Assembly (NCBI GenBank): GCA_040754075.1
Contig: JBFMDH010000031.1
Span: 1 to 64,000, forward strand
Direction: 5' to 3'
Length of the DNA stretch: 64,000 nt
Source of the DNA: Acidobacteriota bacterium
GTDB lineage: Bacteria; Acidobacteriota; Blastocatellia; UBA7656
Shown: positions 8,640 to 18,132 of the stretch, piece after piece
How positions within the stretch are numbered: the stretch's first letter is position 1
How the letters are laid out: each line of letters opens with the position of its first letter
Notes under the pieces: model-generated
The model's input: only the letters and a program-made list of their open reading frames with translations
What the model was told of the DNA's origin: nothing
Database searches by the model: none
Translations under genes and position numbers: made by a program

Positions 8640-9227
8640 TTATTTCAAAGCCTGTTCGATAGCCTGAGTAACCTTTTCGTCTTCGGGTTTGTCTTTGGTG
8701 GAGAAACGGTTGATGATTTTGCCATCTTTACCAATCAGGAATTTATTGAAATTCCAGGTGATTTCACCGGCGTATTGCGGATTGGTTGTGGGTTCCGTCA
8801 AATATTTGTAAAGCACATGTTTGTCTTCGCCTTTAACGGAAATCTTGGCAAACATTGGAAAAGTTACACCGTAATTGAGCGAGCAAAACTCTTTGATCTC
8901 TTCATTGGTGCCCGGCTCTTGTCCCATAAAGTTATTCGCCGGGAAACCCAAAATCACAAAGCCCTGATCTTTGTATTTGTTATAAATTTTCTGCAAGCCT
9001 TCGTATTGCGGGGTGTATCCGCATTTGCTGGCAACGTTGACAATCATCACGACTTTGCCTTTGTAAGCGTCGAGCTTGATGTCTTTGTTATCAATGCTCT
9101 TCATGGTGAAATCATAAATGGACGAGTAAGCGGGCGGATTTTCGGATTTAAGCGAAATGGTTTTGCCGATAGCCAGACAAGTCATCAAAAACATTGTCGC
9201 ACCGACAAGGATTAAACTCTTTTTCAT
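8640..9227 (-). CDS. Glutathione peroxidase family protein, exported
   Basis: 195 residues. An N-terminal membrane or signal segment (LILVGATMFLMTCLAIG) precedes a complete GPx fold. The peroxidatic residue is Cys, not Sec (NVASKCGYTPQY). The Gln is in FPANNFMGQEPGT and the Trp in ITWNFNKFLI. It reduces hydroperoxides; Cys-type bacterial GPx enzymes usually take electrons from thioredoxin-like donors. Start at MKKSLILVG, preceded by AGGAGAG. The longer open frame would overlap the polymerase gene upstream. Location is predicted to be periplasmic or membrane-anchored. Confidence 0.92.
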   Translation of the reverse strand: MKKSLILVGATMFLMTCLAIGKTISLKSENPPAYSSIYDFTMKSIDNKDIKLDAYKGKVVMIVNVASKCGYTPQYEGLQKIYNKYKDQGFVILGFPANNFMGQEPGTNEEIKEFCSLNYGVTFPMFAKISVKGEDKHVLYKYLTEPTTNPQYAGEITWNFNKFLIGKDGKIINRFSTKDKPEDEKVTQAIEQALK

Positions 9228-9325
9228 AACACTCTCCTGATCGTATGGGTTTTGATTTTCCAGACCGGTTATTATGACCGCAATCTTTTGCGAGTCCAAA
9301 TGGGTTAATCGCATTTTCAATAAAT

Positions 9326-11077
9326 TTATTTCAACCACGCATCGGCAATCGCTATGTCAACCGTGACCGGAACGCTGCGAATGTATTCACGGGCAGCCTG
9401 AACCATGGTTTGTTCCAAAACCTTCGCGCCTTCTTGCGCTTGATTTTCAGCGGCTTCGATAACGATTTCATCGTGAATGCAATTGACGATTTTCGCGTCA
9501 AACGGTTTCAATGCTTCATAAATCAAGGTCAAGGCGCGTTTGGTGATGTCGGCGGAACTGCCTTGCACCGGGGCATTTTTGCCGTAGCGTTGTGTCGCGG
9601 CGACTTGCGAGCGGTCATTGGGATCAAAGTTGAAGGTGACTAAACGCCCTGACCGGGTACGGCTTTCGTGTTCCTGCACAGCGCGATTTGCCGCTTCACG
9701 CAAAAACCCATCAACCCCTTTGTAAGCGGCGAAATATTTTTTAATCAGATTTTCGGCTTCACCATTCGAGCAGTCGATGCGTGCCGCAAGCCCCGATGCG
9801 CCCAGTCCGTACATAATCCCGTAGTTGAGTTGTTTGGCGGCGGCGCGTTGCTCTTTGGTTACTCCGTCCAGAGGCACATTGAACATCTGGCTTGCCGTCA
9901 CCCGATGTAAATCTTCGCCCGACATCAAGGCTTTCACCAACGCCGTATCCTGTGACCAGTCGGCTAGGATACGCAATTCAATCTGCGAATAATCGGCGAT
10001 GATGAGCTTGCGCCCTGCCGGAGCCCGAAAGCATGAGCGATATTCTTTGGTGTTGGGCACCTGTTGCAAATTTGGTTCGGAACAACTCATCCGTCCGCCC
10101 GCCGCGCCGATTTGGCGAAAATCCGAATGAATGCGCCCGGTCGCCGCGTGTATGTGGGTCAAAAAATTCAAGCCATAACTCGACAGGGCTTTTTGCACAT
10201 GGCGATAGGCGAGCAATTTTTCAATCACCGGATGCTCTTTGACGAGCGGTTGCAATTGCCAACTGCGCGTGCCCTCGACCTTGATGCCCATGCGCGCGAG
10301 CGCGTCGGTGACTTGCGAAGGACTATCGAGGTTGATGGTCGGTTCATCAAACAGCGAGAGTTGTTCGATGCCGGATGCGAGTTCGCGTTTGAGGTCTGAG
10401 GAAATCGCCGCGTGTTCGCGTTCGACACTTTCGACCTGTTTGCGCCAGCAATCGGCGCTCAAATACATTCCGGCAATTTCCATCGCCGCAACCGGCAACA
10501 CACAATCGAATTCGAGTTTCGCCACTTCAACCATGTGAAGTTTGACCAACTCCTGCGTCATGCGTTCCCTGAGCGGCAGCAGGATGGTGACATCCTTTGC
10601 CGCGTATTCGTATTGCGCATCGGTTAGCTTGCCCGACCAATCGCTGACTTGCAGCGATTTATCAAGTTCCTGATTGAGGTAACGCGAGACCACTGCCGCG
10701 AGACTGTTGCCGCCTTCACTGCGCCCGGCGCTGATCAGTTGACTCGCCAGCATGGTATCGAAGATGCCATAGGCTTCAAGGTTGAAATGATGCAGCAACA
10801 TCTTGAGGTCGAATTTGGCATTGTGAAAAATTTTGATCGGATGCGGTTGCGAGAAAAACTGGCGCAGGTGCGGATCATTGAAGGCGTCAATCTCGAAGAG
10901 ATCGATGACAAAGGTTTGCTCATCGGTCGCAATTTGCGCCAGCCGCACCTCGCTGGTGAACGGGTCAAGCCCTGTGGTTTCGGTATCGACACCAATGACC
11001 GAGGCTTTGGTGATGGCGCGAATGACTTCTTCGAGCGCAGGGGCTGTAGTTATCAATTTGACAGGCGATTGGTTCAC
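9326..11077 (-). CDS. Bifunctional 3'-5' exonuclease / family A DNA polymerase
   Basis: 583 residues. The N-terminal DEDDy exonuclease shows Exo I (GVDTETTGLDP), Exo II (FHNAKFDLKML) and Exo III (YEYAAKDV). The polymerase part shows motif A (IADYSQIELRILADW), motif B (RAAAKQLNYGIMYG) and motif C (CIHDEIVIEA). It lacks the 5'-nuclease domain of E. coli Pol I and is shorter than PolA, matching the compact exo-pol class found in several bacterial phyla and phages. Role in repair or replication is inferred. All catalytic residues look intact. Confidence 0.93.
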   Translation of the reverse strand: MNQSPVKLITTAPALEEVIRAITKASVIGVDTETTGLDPFTSEVRLAQIATDEQTFVIDLFEIDAFNDPHLRQFFSQPHPIKIFHNAKFDLKMLLHHFNLEAYGIFDTMLASQLISAGRSEGGNSLAAVVSRYLNQELDKSLQVSDWSGKLTDAQYEYAAKDVTILLPLRERMTQELVKLHMVEVAKLEFDCVLPVAAMEIAGMYLSADCWRKQVESVEREHAAISSDLKRELASGIEQLSLFDEPTINLDSPSQVTDALARMGIKVEGTRSWQLQPLVKEHPVIEKLLAYRHVQKALSSYGLNFLTHIHAATGRIHSDFRQIGAAGGRMSCSEPNLQQVPNTKEYRSCFRAPAGRKLIIADYSQIELRILADWSQDTALVKALMSGEDLHRVTASQMFNVPLDGVTKEQRAAAKQLNYGIMYGLGASGLAARIDCSNGEAENLIKKYFAAYKGVDGFLREAANRAVQEHESRTRSGRLVTFNFDPNDRSQVAATQRYGKNAPVQGSSADITKRALTLIYEALKPFDAKIVNCIHDEIVIEAAENQAQEGAKVLEQTMVQAAREYIRSVPVTVDIAIADAWLK

Positions 11078-11228
11078 AGTTGATTCCTTTAAACAGTAAA
11101 AATTGTTACATCCCCTTGACGGATGGGCAATTCAAATTTGCGCGTTGCAGAGTATTAATGAAGTGAATGGAAGATAAATTGAAGTTTTAAGCTTGCCGCC
11201 GAATCCGTAACATCCGGGTTACGGATTT

Positions 11229-11675
11229 CTATTTAGGTGCGAGGCTGCGAAGAAAATTGACCACCTGCCAAATCTGTTTTTCTGTGAGTTTTTCTTTATA
11301 AGCCAGCATATCAGCCGAAACCCCGTCGCGAATGGCAACGAAAATTTCGCCATCCGTCGAACCGTAATCCCAGGTCTCATCGGTCAAATCCGAAGGCGTG
11401 CCGCCCGATAGCGCCATCCCGCCGTCGCCTTTGGCAGTTGCCCCGTGACAAGGCGCGCAGTGGCGTTTATAAAGCGCGCGTCCGGCTTCAATCGATTCGG
11501 CATCCGCAGGCACAGGGTTTTTCAACTTTTGCGCTTCAGGGTTGCGACGCGGCGCTTGCGCACTTGCGTGGTTCGTCGCCCACATCACTGCGAAAACGAA
11601 AATCATAAAGCTCAGCGCCACGATGCGGCGTAACCGAAAAGGATGATTGATTAAAAAACTATTCTTGCGGAACAT
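11229..11675 (-). CDS. Small exported c-type cytochrome
   Basis: About 148 residues. A signal peptide or anchor ([22 protein letters not shown]) is followed by one class I cytochrome c domain with heme motif CAPCH and axial-Met candidates in the second half, such as [13 protein letters not shown]. It should carry electrons in the periplasm. Start is ATG 11675 with GGAG at good spacing; it overlaps the 3' end of the upstream gene by 17 bp, suggesting translational coupling. The redox partner is not evident from neighbours. Confidence 0.88.
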   Translation of the reverse strand: MFRKNSFLINHPFRLRRIVALSFMIFVFAVMWATNHASAQAPRRNPEAQKLKNPVPADAESIEAGRALYKRHCAPCHGATAKGDGGMALSGGTPSDLTDETWDYGSTDGEIFVAIRDGVSADMLAYKEKLTEKQIWQVVNFLRSLAPK

Positions 11676-12120
11676 CGAAATTCTCCACCAGATAATCGGG
11701 ATGTTTATCGCGAAGATAGACAAATAAATCGTGAATCAAATTAACCAGACGATTAACCCCGTAAGTATACTGATTTTTTTTGACCTTGAGCGAGATGGAA
11801 ACCATTCCTCCACGACTGCTACAGGAAACCTCTGCGCGCCTGCGATCAACCCGCCGATGTTCGGGCAAGCGGCGGTCGTGACGTTCAGTTAAAAATTTTT
11901 TCAATTCCGCATGGAGCGCAGACCCTGTAGGAATGCCCGGCAACAGTTGTTTAAATCTTAACGTCTGTGTTGCCGTATCAACTTGCAAATTCATCTCGCG
12001 ATGCAACAACCAGACGAAATGAAACTGCCCGGTTTTGCTTTCGCTAAATTCGCGAAAGATGCCCCGGTCGGCATAAGTTTGCAAACTTTCGCGAATCACC
12101 TGCAATTGACTTTTAGCCAT
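11659..12120 (-). CDS. Conserved-looking hypothetical protein
   Basis: 153 residues with no signal peptide or membrane segment; mixed alpha/beta composition. The middle is basic ([19 protein letters not shown]), and the C-terminal half reads like a compact domain ([30 protein letters not shown]). I do not recognise a family. It overlaps the start of the small cytochrome gene, so the two are probably co-transcribed, although one looks cytosolic and the other exported. Confidence 0.6.
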   Translation of the reverse strand: MAKSQLQVIRESLQTYADRGIFREFSESKTGQFHFVWLLHREMNLQVDTATQTLRFKQLLPGIPTGSALHAELKKFLTERHDRRLPEHRRVDRRRAEVSCSSRGGMVSISLKVKKNQYTYGVNRLVNLIHDLFVYLRDKHPDYLVENFDVPQE

Positions 12121-12124
12121 TCTA

Positions 12125-12206
12125 TCGGTAGCCGGTAGTCGGTAGTCGGTAGTCAGAAGTCAGACTTTTTTTTTACACTGCCTACTGCCTACCGCTTACT
12201 GCCTAC
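12125..12206. repeat. Inverted heptamer-repeat hairpin (GGTAGTC / GCCTACT)
   Basis: The left arm has tandem CGGTAGT-type heptamers and the right arm tandem CTGCCTA heptamers, in opposite orientation around a T-rich centre. The transcript would form an imperfect hairpin between the ThDP enzyme gene and the hypothetical gene. A right-arm-like run recurs at 23552-23587. Confidence 0.8.
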
Positions 12207-12209
12207 TTT

Positions 12210-14162
12210 TTAATGATTGTATGACATACAGCCCGGTTCAACCGTACCTAAGAAACCGGGTTCGTATTGTTGCCTGACCCAGAATTCTTTTTTCGCCTGA
12301 CAGTTGATGAGCGAGGGACGGCTCTCTTTGATAGCGATTTGATAGGCGCGTTCCAACGCCGCGCGAAAATCCGTGGGCTTGGTCACATATTCACCGTGCG
12401 CGCCCAAGCCTTCGGCGACTTTGTCATAACGGACATTCTCTTGAAACAGGTGCAAACTCAAGGTGACAGGACTGCGACTGCTGCCTGTCCAGGTTCCCCA
12501 CGCATTGTTGTTATAAACGATAACGATGATGGGCAAACGATATTTCGACGCAGTCTCAAGTTCCATAATCGTATAACCGATACCCGCATCGCCAGTGACA
12601 CAAATGACCGGCGCGCTTTTATGCGCAGCCTGAACACTCACCCCATGACGCACCGCAACCGCTGCACCAACTGCGTAACCAACATCTGGACCAATCGCGC
12701 CATATTGATATGCGCCGTTTAGAATCTGCCCCGGGCGATACCCGCGCAGCCAGCGCCGCACGTAACGCGCGATGCCATAACCACCCGCTACAAATGTGGT
12801 TTGCTCTTTGGGCAGTTTGCCGCGATACATAAAATCACTCAGCTCTTTGGCAATCACCGCAGGATGCACGGCATCTGTGTAGCTTGCGCCTTTGGCATAA
12901 AAAGTCTCAAGTTCATCTTCAAATTTTTTGCGCGCCGCGGCAATCTCGGCAATCCAGGCATCGTGTTTCATCGCCGGCATCGCCTCGGCTAAAGCTTCAA
13001 GCGCGGCTTTTTCGCAACTCACCATGCCGACATCAATCGGCAGATTGCGTCCGATGTCTTCAGCCACAGGGTCAATGCGAATGTATTTGGCATCGGGACC
13101 GAAAGCGAATTCGCCGACCGTCGGCATACAATATTGCCCGACCAGTACGACGACATCGGCGCTGGCGAGCGCACCGGGCGCAGCGTTTGCCGAAAGCGGA
13201 CTGGCATCGGAAAATTGCCCTTTCATTGCGCCCGATTCGACCACCGGAATCTGCGCTTTTTCCGCCAGGGTTTTCAAAGCATCCCAGGCGCGGCTATAGA
13301 AAACCCCGTTGCTTGAGACAATCATCGGACGCTGGGCTTGTTTCAGAAGTTCAACCGCTGCCGTTATGTCTTTGGGATTTGGATAAGGTTTTGCCGTGGT
13401 GCGATATTTGGTCTTGTCGTAGTAGTAATCAAGGTCGCTCGGTTTTTCAAATTTTGCGCGCGTCACTTCAGCGGGGAAATCCAGATGCACGGGGCGCGGC
13501 ACGCCGGTGCGCAACTGGCGAAACGCATATGCGCCGTATTCATGAATGCGTTTAGGCGTAATCAACCGCTTGCCGTATTTTTTCAAGCCTTCGGTGGTCG
13601 GTTGTTGATAGCCCAGTTGAATCCCTGCCTCGGTGTCTTCGTTGACAATCGCCATGTTGCTGGCAAGCACCAGTACAGGCGAACGCGCAGCATTGGCGGC
13701 AGCGATGGCGTTAATCATGTCGGTGAAGCCAGGACCTTCAGTGCCCGATGCCGCAGCAACTTCGCCGGTCACGCGACAGAACCCGTCGGCAGCGTGACAC
13801 ATCGCGCCTTCGTGACGCCCCGAATAAGTGGGAATGCCTTCCTGGGCAATGGCGTTGACGATGGAGTAATTGCCCGGACAGGAGAAAAGAACGGCGAGAC
13901 CTTCTTCTTTACAAACCCGCGCGAAAACCTGCGCGCCGGTCATCGGAAATTCGGCTTTTGCGAACTGCGCTTTTGCGGCAAGCGCGAATTCATCGGGAAC
14001 TTTTATCGGTTTGATGTCCGGGTTGTCGATTGCCGATGCGGCTTTCGTTTCGCTGAACGCGCTGACCGCAGTTGCGCCTGCGCCAATGGCTGCGCGGGTA
14101 ATAAATTTTCTTCGCGAAACATCGGCTTTGGTTTTTTTATTGGTCTCAGGGGTCTCTTTCAT
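12210..14162 (-). CDS. Tat-exported thiamine diphosphate-dependent enzyme
   Basis: About 650 residues. A twin-arginine signal ([20 protein letters not shown]) is followed by three acetolactate-synthase-like domains: PYR with the activating Glu ([15 protein letters not shown]), a central domain, and PP with [13 protein letters not shown]...YNNNAWG. The usual GDG is GDA here. The fold covers decarboxylases and ligases such as oxalyl-CoA decarboxylase and acetolactate synthase; the substrate cannot be read from sequence. Start at MKETPETNK with GGAGAAG. It is divergent from a VOC protein and a CoA-transferase gene. Export of a ThDP enzyme is unusual. Confidence 0.85.
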   Translation of the reverse strand: MKETPETNKKTKADVSRRKFITRAAIGAGATAVSAFSETKAASAIDNPDIKPIKVPDEFALAAKAQFAKAEFPMTGAQVFARVCKEEGLAVLFSCPGNYSIVNAIAQEGIPTYSGRHEGAMCHAADGFCRVTGEVAAASGTEGPGFTDMINAIAAANAARSPVLVLASNMAIVNEDTEAGIQLGYQQPTTEGLKKYGKRLITPKRIHEYGAYAFRQLRTGVPRPVHLDFPAEVTRAKFEKPSDLDYYYDKTKYRTTAKPYPNPKDITAAVELLKQAQRPMIVSSNGVFYSRAWDALKTLAEKAQIPVVESGAMKGQFSDASPLSANAAPGALASADVVVLVGQYCMPTVGEFAFGPDAKYIRIDPVAEDIGRNLPIDVGMVSCEKAALEALAEAMPAMKHDAWIAEIAAARKKFEDELETFYAKGASYTDAVHPAVIAKELSDFMYRGKLPKEQTTFVAGGYGIARYVRRWLRGYRPGQILNGAYQYGAIGPDVGYAVGAAVAVRHGVSVQAAHKSAPVICVTGDAGIGYTIMELETASKYRLPIIVIVYNNNAWGTWTGSSRSPVTLSLHLFQENVRYDKVAEGLGAHGEYVTKPTDFRAALERAYQIAIKESRPSLINCQAKKEFWVRQQYEPGFLGTVEPGCMSYNH

Positions 14163-14598
14163 AACTTCTCCTTCAATTGGAATGCGCAAAATTTTCCAGC
14201 AAGTGGTTGAATAAATCGTTCCGGGTCTATTTGAAAAGAGCCGTTTTGGTAACGAACTGATTGGTGATGTCTGAAAGGTTCAGATAAGGCTAAAGGATTT
14301 CCACTGCGGCTTTATCCAACGCTTGCCTTACTTTTGGAAAATGCGAAAATCAGGCGCATAAACCAGCCTGATTTTTTGTAAATCGCCCACAGAAGTTGAT
14401 AATTGAGAACTTTATTTGTGCAAAACTGCAAAATGCATCGCAAATACCTTGCTTACCGACCGGTTAGTATAGTGAAATTAGCAGCGACTGACAACGCGCG
14501 CGTAAGCAATTTCTGTGGGTTAAATCCAAAGCAACTTTTTTATCAACTCGCTCTCGTTAAGCTGATTCGAGGCGGGTTTTATTGAGCAGGAGACCTCG
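14163..14598. other. Divergent intergenic region, no gene
   Basis: This 436-bp spacer separates the divergent ThDP-enzyme and VOC genes. It contains no frame with a ribosome site. A 60-codon frame at 14403-14585 looks random. The only structured element seen is the TetR-like palindrome at 14454-14469. The VOC ribosome site (AGGAGA) is at the right end. Confidence 0.6.
14454..14469. promoter_or_regulatory. TetR-type operator-like palindrome
   Basis: TACCGACCGGTTAGTA is a 16-bp imperfect palindrome centred on ACCGGT. It resembles operators of acyl-CoA-responsive TetR regulators such as PfmR (consensus TACCGACCGNTNGGTN, from memory), with one mismatch. It lies 130 bp upstream of the VOC/CoA-transferase genes and could serve either side. 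No TetR gene is in the window. Confidence 0.4.
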
Positions 14599-15474
14599 AT
14601 GCGACCGCTTGTTTTGCTGCCACTTCTCATGTTCGGTATTTTAATTCCGGTAATTTCATATCCGCAGCAACCTTCTGCCGGTTCGCCTGACCAATCACCA
14701 AATGTTATTCGGTTTCATCATCTCCACCTCAATTCCATTGACCCGCCGAAAGCGATGGATTTTTATCTGCGGACCTTTGAGGTGACCAAGCGAACCGCGC
14801 TTGCGGGGTTTGATGCCGTTCAAAGCGAAAATATTTATCTGCTGTTTAACCAAGTGAAAAAGCCGCCCGCCCTTGCTCCCGACAGCGCCATCTGGCATTT
14901 CGGTTGGGGAAGCCCCGCGATGGAAAGCGATTATCAAAAACATCTCGCTAACGGCGTAGTGTTTGCCACACCGATGACCCGGCTCAGTGCCAATTTGTTA
15001 TTCGCCTATATGAAAGCGCCCGATGGAGCTTTGGTAGAAATCAACACATCGAATACGCGAAGCTTTATTCACACGCATCTCTACAGCCGTGCGCCCTTAT
15101 GCGCCGCTGAGTGGTATGTGAAAAATCTTGGCGCAACCGGTCGCGCACAAACTCGCGCGCCATGTGATGTGCCGTTTGCCGCGCCGAGTGAACCGCTTGG
15201 CGTCATTCGCTCACCGGCAACCACTGTGCGTTTCGACAACATCAGCTTGATTATTTATCCCAAACAACGAAGCGGCGATTTAGTCAGCCCGCGCGGGCAC
15301 GTCGTTGACCACATTGGGCTGAGTGTCCGAGACCTCGATGCAACGCTTGAACGCTTACAAAAATCGGGCGTCAAAATTTTGCAAATGCCATATGCATTCG
15401 GCAAAAGTAAAAACCGCGCGGCGATGATTGAAGGTCCCGACGCCATCGCCATCGAACTCGTCGAGGTGAAATAA
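14599..15474 (+). CDS. Exported VOC (glyoxalase-fold) family protein
   Basis: 291 residues. A signal peptide (LLPLLMFGILIPVISYPQQ) precedes two vicinal-oxygen-chelate modules, near residues 35-145 (FHHLHLNSIDPPKAMDFYLR) and 165-290 (DHIGLSVRDLDATLERLQ, ending AIAIELVEV). Candidate metal residues are the His of FHHLHLN, the His of DHIGLSV and the terminal Glu. VOC proteins include glyoxalases, dioxygenases and resistance proteins; the substrate is unknown. AGGAGA supports the start. The CoA-transferase gene follows 48 bp downstream. Confidence 0.83.
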   Translation: MRPLVLLPLLMFGILIPVISYPQQPSAGSPDQSPNVIRFHHLHLNSIDPPKAMDFYLRTFEVTKRTALAGFDAVQSENIYLLFNQVKKPPALAPDSAIWHFGWGSPAMESDYQKHLANGVVFATPMTRLSANLLFAYMKAPDGALVEINTSNTRSFIHTHLYSRAPLCAAEWYVKNLGATGRAQTRAPCDVPFAAPSEPLGVIRSPATTVRFDNISLIIYPKQRSGDLVSPRGHVVDHIGLSVRDLDATLERLQKSGVKILQMPYAFGKSKNRAAMIEGPDAIAIELVEVK

Positions 15475-15522
15475 TCGCCCGGTTTTATTGACTATTTTGA
15501 TTGATAAGGCAGACCACAACGC

Positions 15523-16722
15523 ATGACTCGAAAAGAAAATTTACAACCAACCACAGGGGCATTAACCGGCGTGCGAGTGCTTGATTTTTGCAGTTTCATC
15601 GCCGGGTCTTACAGCGCCATGCTGCTTGGACTGATGGGCGCGGAAGTAATTAAAGTCGAACCGCTCACCGGCGATTTGTCACGCGCCTGGGGTCCGTTTT
15701 TTAGCGGCGAGAGCATGTTCTTTCAAGGCTGGAATCTCAATAAACGCAGTCTTGCAATTGACCTGCTCTCTGAGTCCGGTCGCGAAGTGATTTACCAACT
15801 GGTCGAACGCGCCGATGTGGTGATTGAAAATTTTCGACCGGGCGTTACTGCCAAACTCAAAATCGATTATGAGACCTTGCGCGAAATCAATCCCAAACTG
15901 ATTTACTGTTCGTCAACAGCGTTTGGTTCCAAAGGTCCTTATCACAAACGCCCGGGTTACGACCCGGTGTTGCAGGCGATGGGCGGCGCGGCAAAAGAGA
16001 ATACTCGCTATAGCGGCAAAGTCGCCATCTGTTCAGTGGCGGTTTCCGATTATCAAGCCGCGATGCTTGGACTCGCGGGCATTACGGCGGCGCTTTATCA
16101 CCGCGAAAAAACCGGCGAAGGACAAAAGCTTGAGACTTCATTACTGCAAGCGGTGATGTCCGTGCAATCGCATTATTACGTGCGCGCATTGGAACGCGAG
16201 CAGGAAGGCGCGCTCGGCATCTTTCCCTATCGCCTGTTTGAAACCAAAGATGACTTGATTTTTATCGGCGCGGCGACCAATAAATTCTGGCAGATTTTGT
16301 GCGAGGCGCTCGGCGCGGCGGAACTTGCAGATGACCCGAAGTATGACACCAACGCCAAGCGCGTCTGGCACAAGGATGAACTGTTTGAAAGATTGCAGCC
16401 GCACTTTCACCGGAAAACGACCGATGAATGGGTCAGAGTGCTTATCGAAAAAGGTGTGCCGTGCGGGCCCGTCATGAGTTACGACGATTTTTTTGTTGAC
16501 CCGCAGGTCGAAGCCCTGGAGATGAATCCCGTCATCGAACATTCATCCATCGGGCAGATTCGCGTGGTTGGCATTCCCATTCATTTTGAAAAAACTCCGG
16601 CGCGAATTGAGCGCGCCGCGCCGCTTCTGGGCGAGCACACCGAAGAAATTTTGCGCGAGTTGAATTTTGATATAACCCGCATCAAGCAGTTGCAAAACGC
16701 CGGGGTGATTGCCGGTAATTGA
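15523..16722 (+). CDS. CaiB/BaiF family CoA-transferase
   Basis: 399 residues, the usual size of family III CoA-transferases. Hallmarks are GVRVLDFCSFIAGSYSAMLL, GAEVIKVEPLTGD, the large interlocked domain, and KRPGYDPVLQAMGG carrying the conserved Asp expected to form the acyl-anhydride with substrate. These enzymes move CoA between carboxylic acids, for example formyl-CoA:oxalate or carnitine systems. A ThDP enzyme is encoded divergently, a combination seen in oxalate metabolism, but that enzyme here is exported, so a shared pathway is doubtful. The specific acid is unknown. Confidence 0.9.
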   Translation: MTRKENLQPTTGALTGVRVLDFCSFIAGSYSAMLLGLMGAEVIKVEPLTGDLSRAWGPFFSGESMFFQGWNLNKRSLAIDLLSESGREVIYQLVERADVVIENFRPGVTAKLKIDYETLREINPKLIYCSSTAFGSKGPYHKRPGYDPVLQAMGGAAKENTRYSGKVAICSVAVSDYQAAMLGLAGITAALYHREKTGEGQKLETSLLQAVMSVQSHYYVRALEREQEGALGIFPYRLFETKDDLIFIGAATNKFWQILCEALGAAELADDPKYDTNAKRVWHKDELFERLQPHFHRKTTDEWVRVLIEKGVPCGPVMSYDDFFVDPQVEALEMNPVIEHSSIGQIRVVGIPIHFEKTPARIERAAPLLGEHTEEILRELNFDITRIKQLQNAGVIAGN

Positions 16723-16847
16723 AGGCGATTGCATAGACGAAGCAACAAATTCTCTCAGCTATACTGAGATGGTGGTTCGATAAACCAGCAAACCGGGCTA
16801 AATCAAAATAGAATAATCGGGAGCAATTATTCAGGAGGATAAGTCCG

Positions 16848-17183
16848 ATGACTTACGCAGGGACACTGGCGATTCACGATGCCGATTCGCATTTTATGGA
16901 AACGCCGAATAGGTTGCACGAATTTGCCGATCCGCAAATTCGCGAACGCATCGACCCGCAATATTTTTTCAATGCCATTGGCGACCATCGTTTGCCAAGC
17001 TTCATCGACCAGCGCGCCGATGCCGATTATCACAGCCAAGGGCAACCCGCTACAATTGTGGCGGGAGATTTGATTTACAATCGAAAAGGAGATTCCTATG
17101 CTTTGGACAAAACGCGCGATGTTAGTTTTATTCATTCTCGCGGCAGGCGCGACACCGGTTGTGCGCGGCGCTGCCGATATTGA
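16848..17183 (+). pseudogene. Amidohydrolase N-terminal fragment
   Basis: A perfect AGGAGG-type ribosome site precedes ATG 16848. The first 65 or so residues (IHDADSHFMETPNRL, EFADPQIRERI) match the beginning of metal-dependent amidohydrolase family 2 proteins, including the D-x-D/H start of the metal site. Homology then stops, and the frame runs on through the ribosome site and start of the hydrolase gene to residue 111. The rest of the catalytic domain, roughly 300 residues, is missing. It looks like a deletion relic that still carries a good translation start. Confidence 0.6.
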
Positions 17184-17997
17184 AATCGTTCCCGATGTGA
17201 TTTACGGGCACAAAGACGGAATGGCGCTCACCTTCGATATTTTAAAGCCGAAAGCCAAACCTAATGGCGCGGCGGTTTTATTTATGGTGAGCGGCGGCTG
17301 GGTTTCGGCTTACAGTCCGCCGCAACAGATGGCAACGCGCTTTCAGGATTTATTGGACAAAGGTTTTACGGTGATTGCCGTGCGTCACGGCAGCAGCCCG
17401 AAATATTTCATTCCTGAGATTGTCGCCGATGTGCGCCGCGCCGTGCGCTACATTCGCTATAACGCCAGGCAATGGAATGTTGACCCCAATCGCCTGGGGG
17501 TATTCGGTGGCAGCGCGGGCGGTCATCTGTCATTGATGCTTGGCACGGCATCGGATAACGGCGACCCCAATGCTCAGGAAGCGTTTATGAAAGAGAGCGA
17601 CCGCGTGGCGGCAGTCGTCGCTTATTTTCCGCCGGTTGATTTGCGACCCATCACGCGCGGCGTCAATCCGCCGCTGCCGCCTGATGGTAAACCTTATCGC
17701 TTTCCGGCGTTGAATTTTGATAAAGAGAAAGCGCCCGATTATTCGCCCATCGTTCATGTGTCGCCCGATGACCCGCCGACCTTGCTGATTCACGGCGATA
17801 AAGACGATTTGGTTCCCATCAACAACAGCAAAATTATTTTTGAAGCCTTTCAAAAAAATAATGTGAAGACCGATTTCATCACTATCCCAGGCGCAGGACA
17901 TGGTTTTCGCGGCGAAGATGCCAAACGCGCCAGCGCCGCGATGGTCGCGTGGTTTGAACAGACGCTTTTGAAACCCGCGTCGCCAGCGAAACCCTAG
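17098..17997 (+). CDS. Exported alpha/beta hydrolase, esterase-like
   Basis: 299 residues. A signal peptide (MLVLFILAAGATPVVRGA) is followed by an alpha/beta hydrolase fold of the esterase/lipase (BD-FAE-like) type. The nucleophile Ser is in GVFGGSAGGHLSL, the acid in IHGDKDDLVPI and the His in GAGHGFRGE. AAGGAG precedes ATG 17098. It probably hydrolyses an ester or carbohydrate ester outside the cytoplasm. It overlaps the 3' part of the amidohydrolase relic in another frame and ends before a strong hairpin. Confidence 0.9.
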   Translation: MLWTKRAMLVLFILAAGATPVVRGAADIEIVPDVIYGHKDGMALTFDILKPKAKPNGAAVLFMVSGGWVSAYSPPQQMATRFQDLLDKGFTVIAVRHGSSPKYFIPEIVADVRRAVRYIRYNARQWNVDPNRLGVFGGSAGGHLSLMLGTASDNGDPNAQEAFMKESDRVAAVVAYFPPVDLRPITRGVNPPLPPDGKPYRFPALNFDKEKAPDYSPIVHVSPDDPPTLLIHGDKDDLVPINNSKIIFEAFQKNNVKTDFITIPGAGHGFRGEDAKRASAAMVAWFEQTLLKPASPAKP

Positions 17998-18029
17998 AAC
18001 CGTTGGCAATTGAAATTGAATCTGTTTGA

Positions 18030-18081
18030 GAAAGCGGGCTTTGACCACGACAATTTGTGAAACGCAGTCAAAGCCCGCTTC
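18030..18081. terminator. Strong hairpin between convergent genes
   Basis: GAAAGCGGGCTTTGAC (18030-18045) pairs over 15 bp with GTCAAAGCCCGCTTC (18067-18081). There is no long T-run, but the position between two converging genes fits a transcription stop. Confidence 0.65.
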
Positions 18082-18132
18082 CTCAACTTCAGTAAATCAT
18101 TTTGCCAACAACTCTGAATTTTTGTCCGCGCT

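Noticed and set aside
12125-12206. Possible CRISPR array from regular short repeats
   Set aside because: The units are 7 bp without spacers and the two halves are inverted. This is a tandem-repeat hairpin.
13338-14210. Long plus-strand frame (290 codons) opposite the ThDP enzyme
   Set aside because: It is the complement of a well-supported gene. Its translation is Arg/Phe-rich with no domain pattern and no ribosome site.
14403-14585. 60-codon plus-strand frame before the VOC gene
   Set aside because: No ribosome site, and it runs across the palindrome and leader region.
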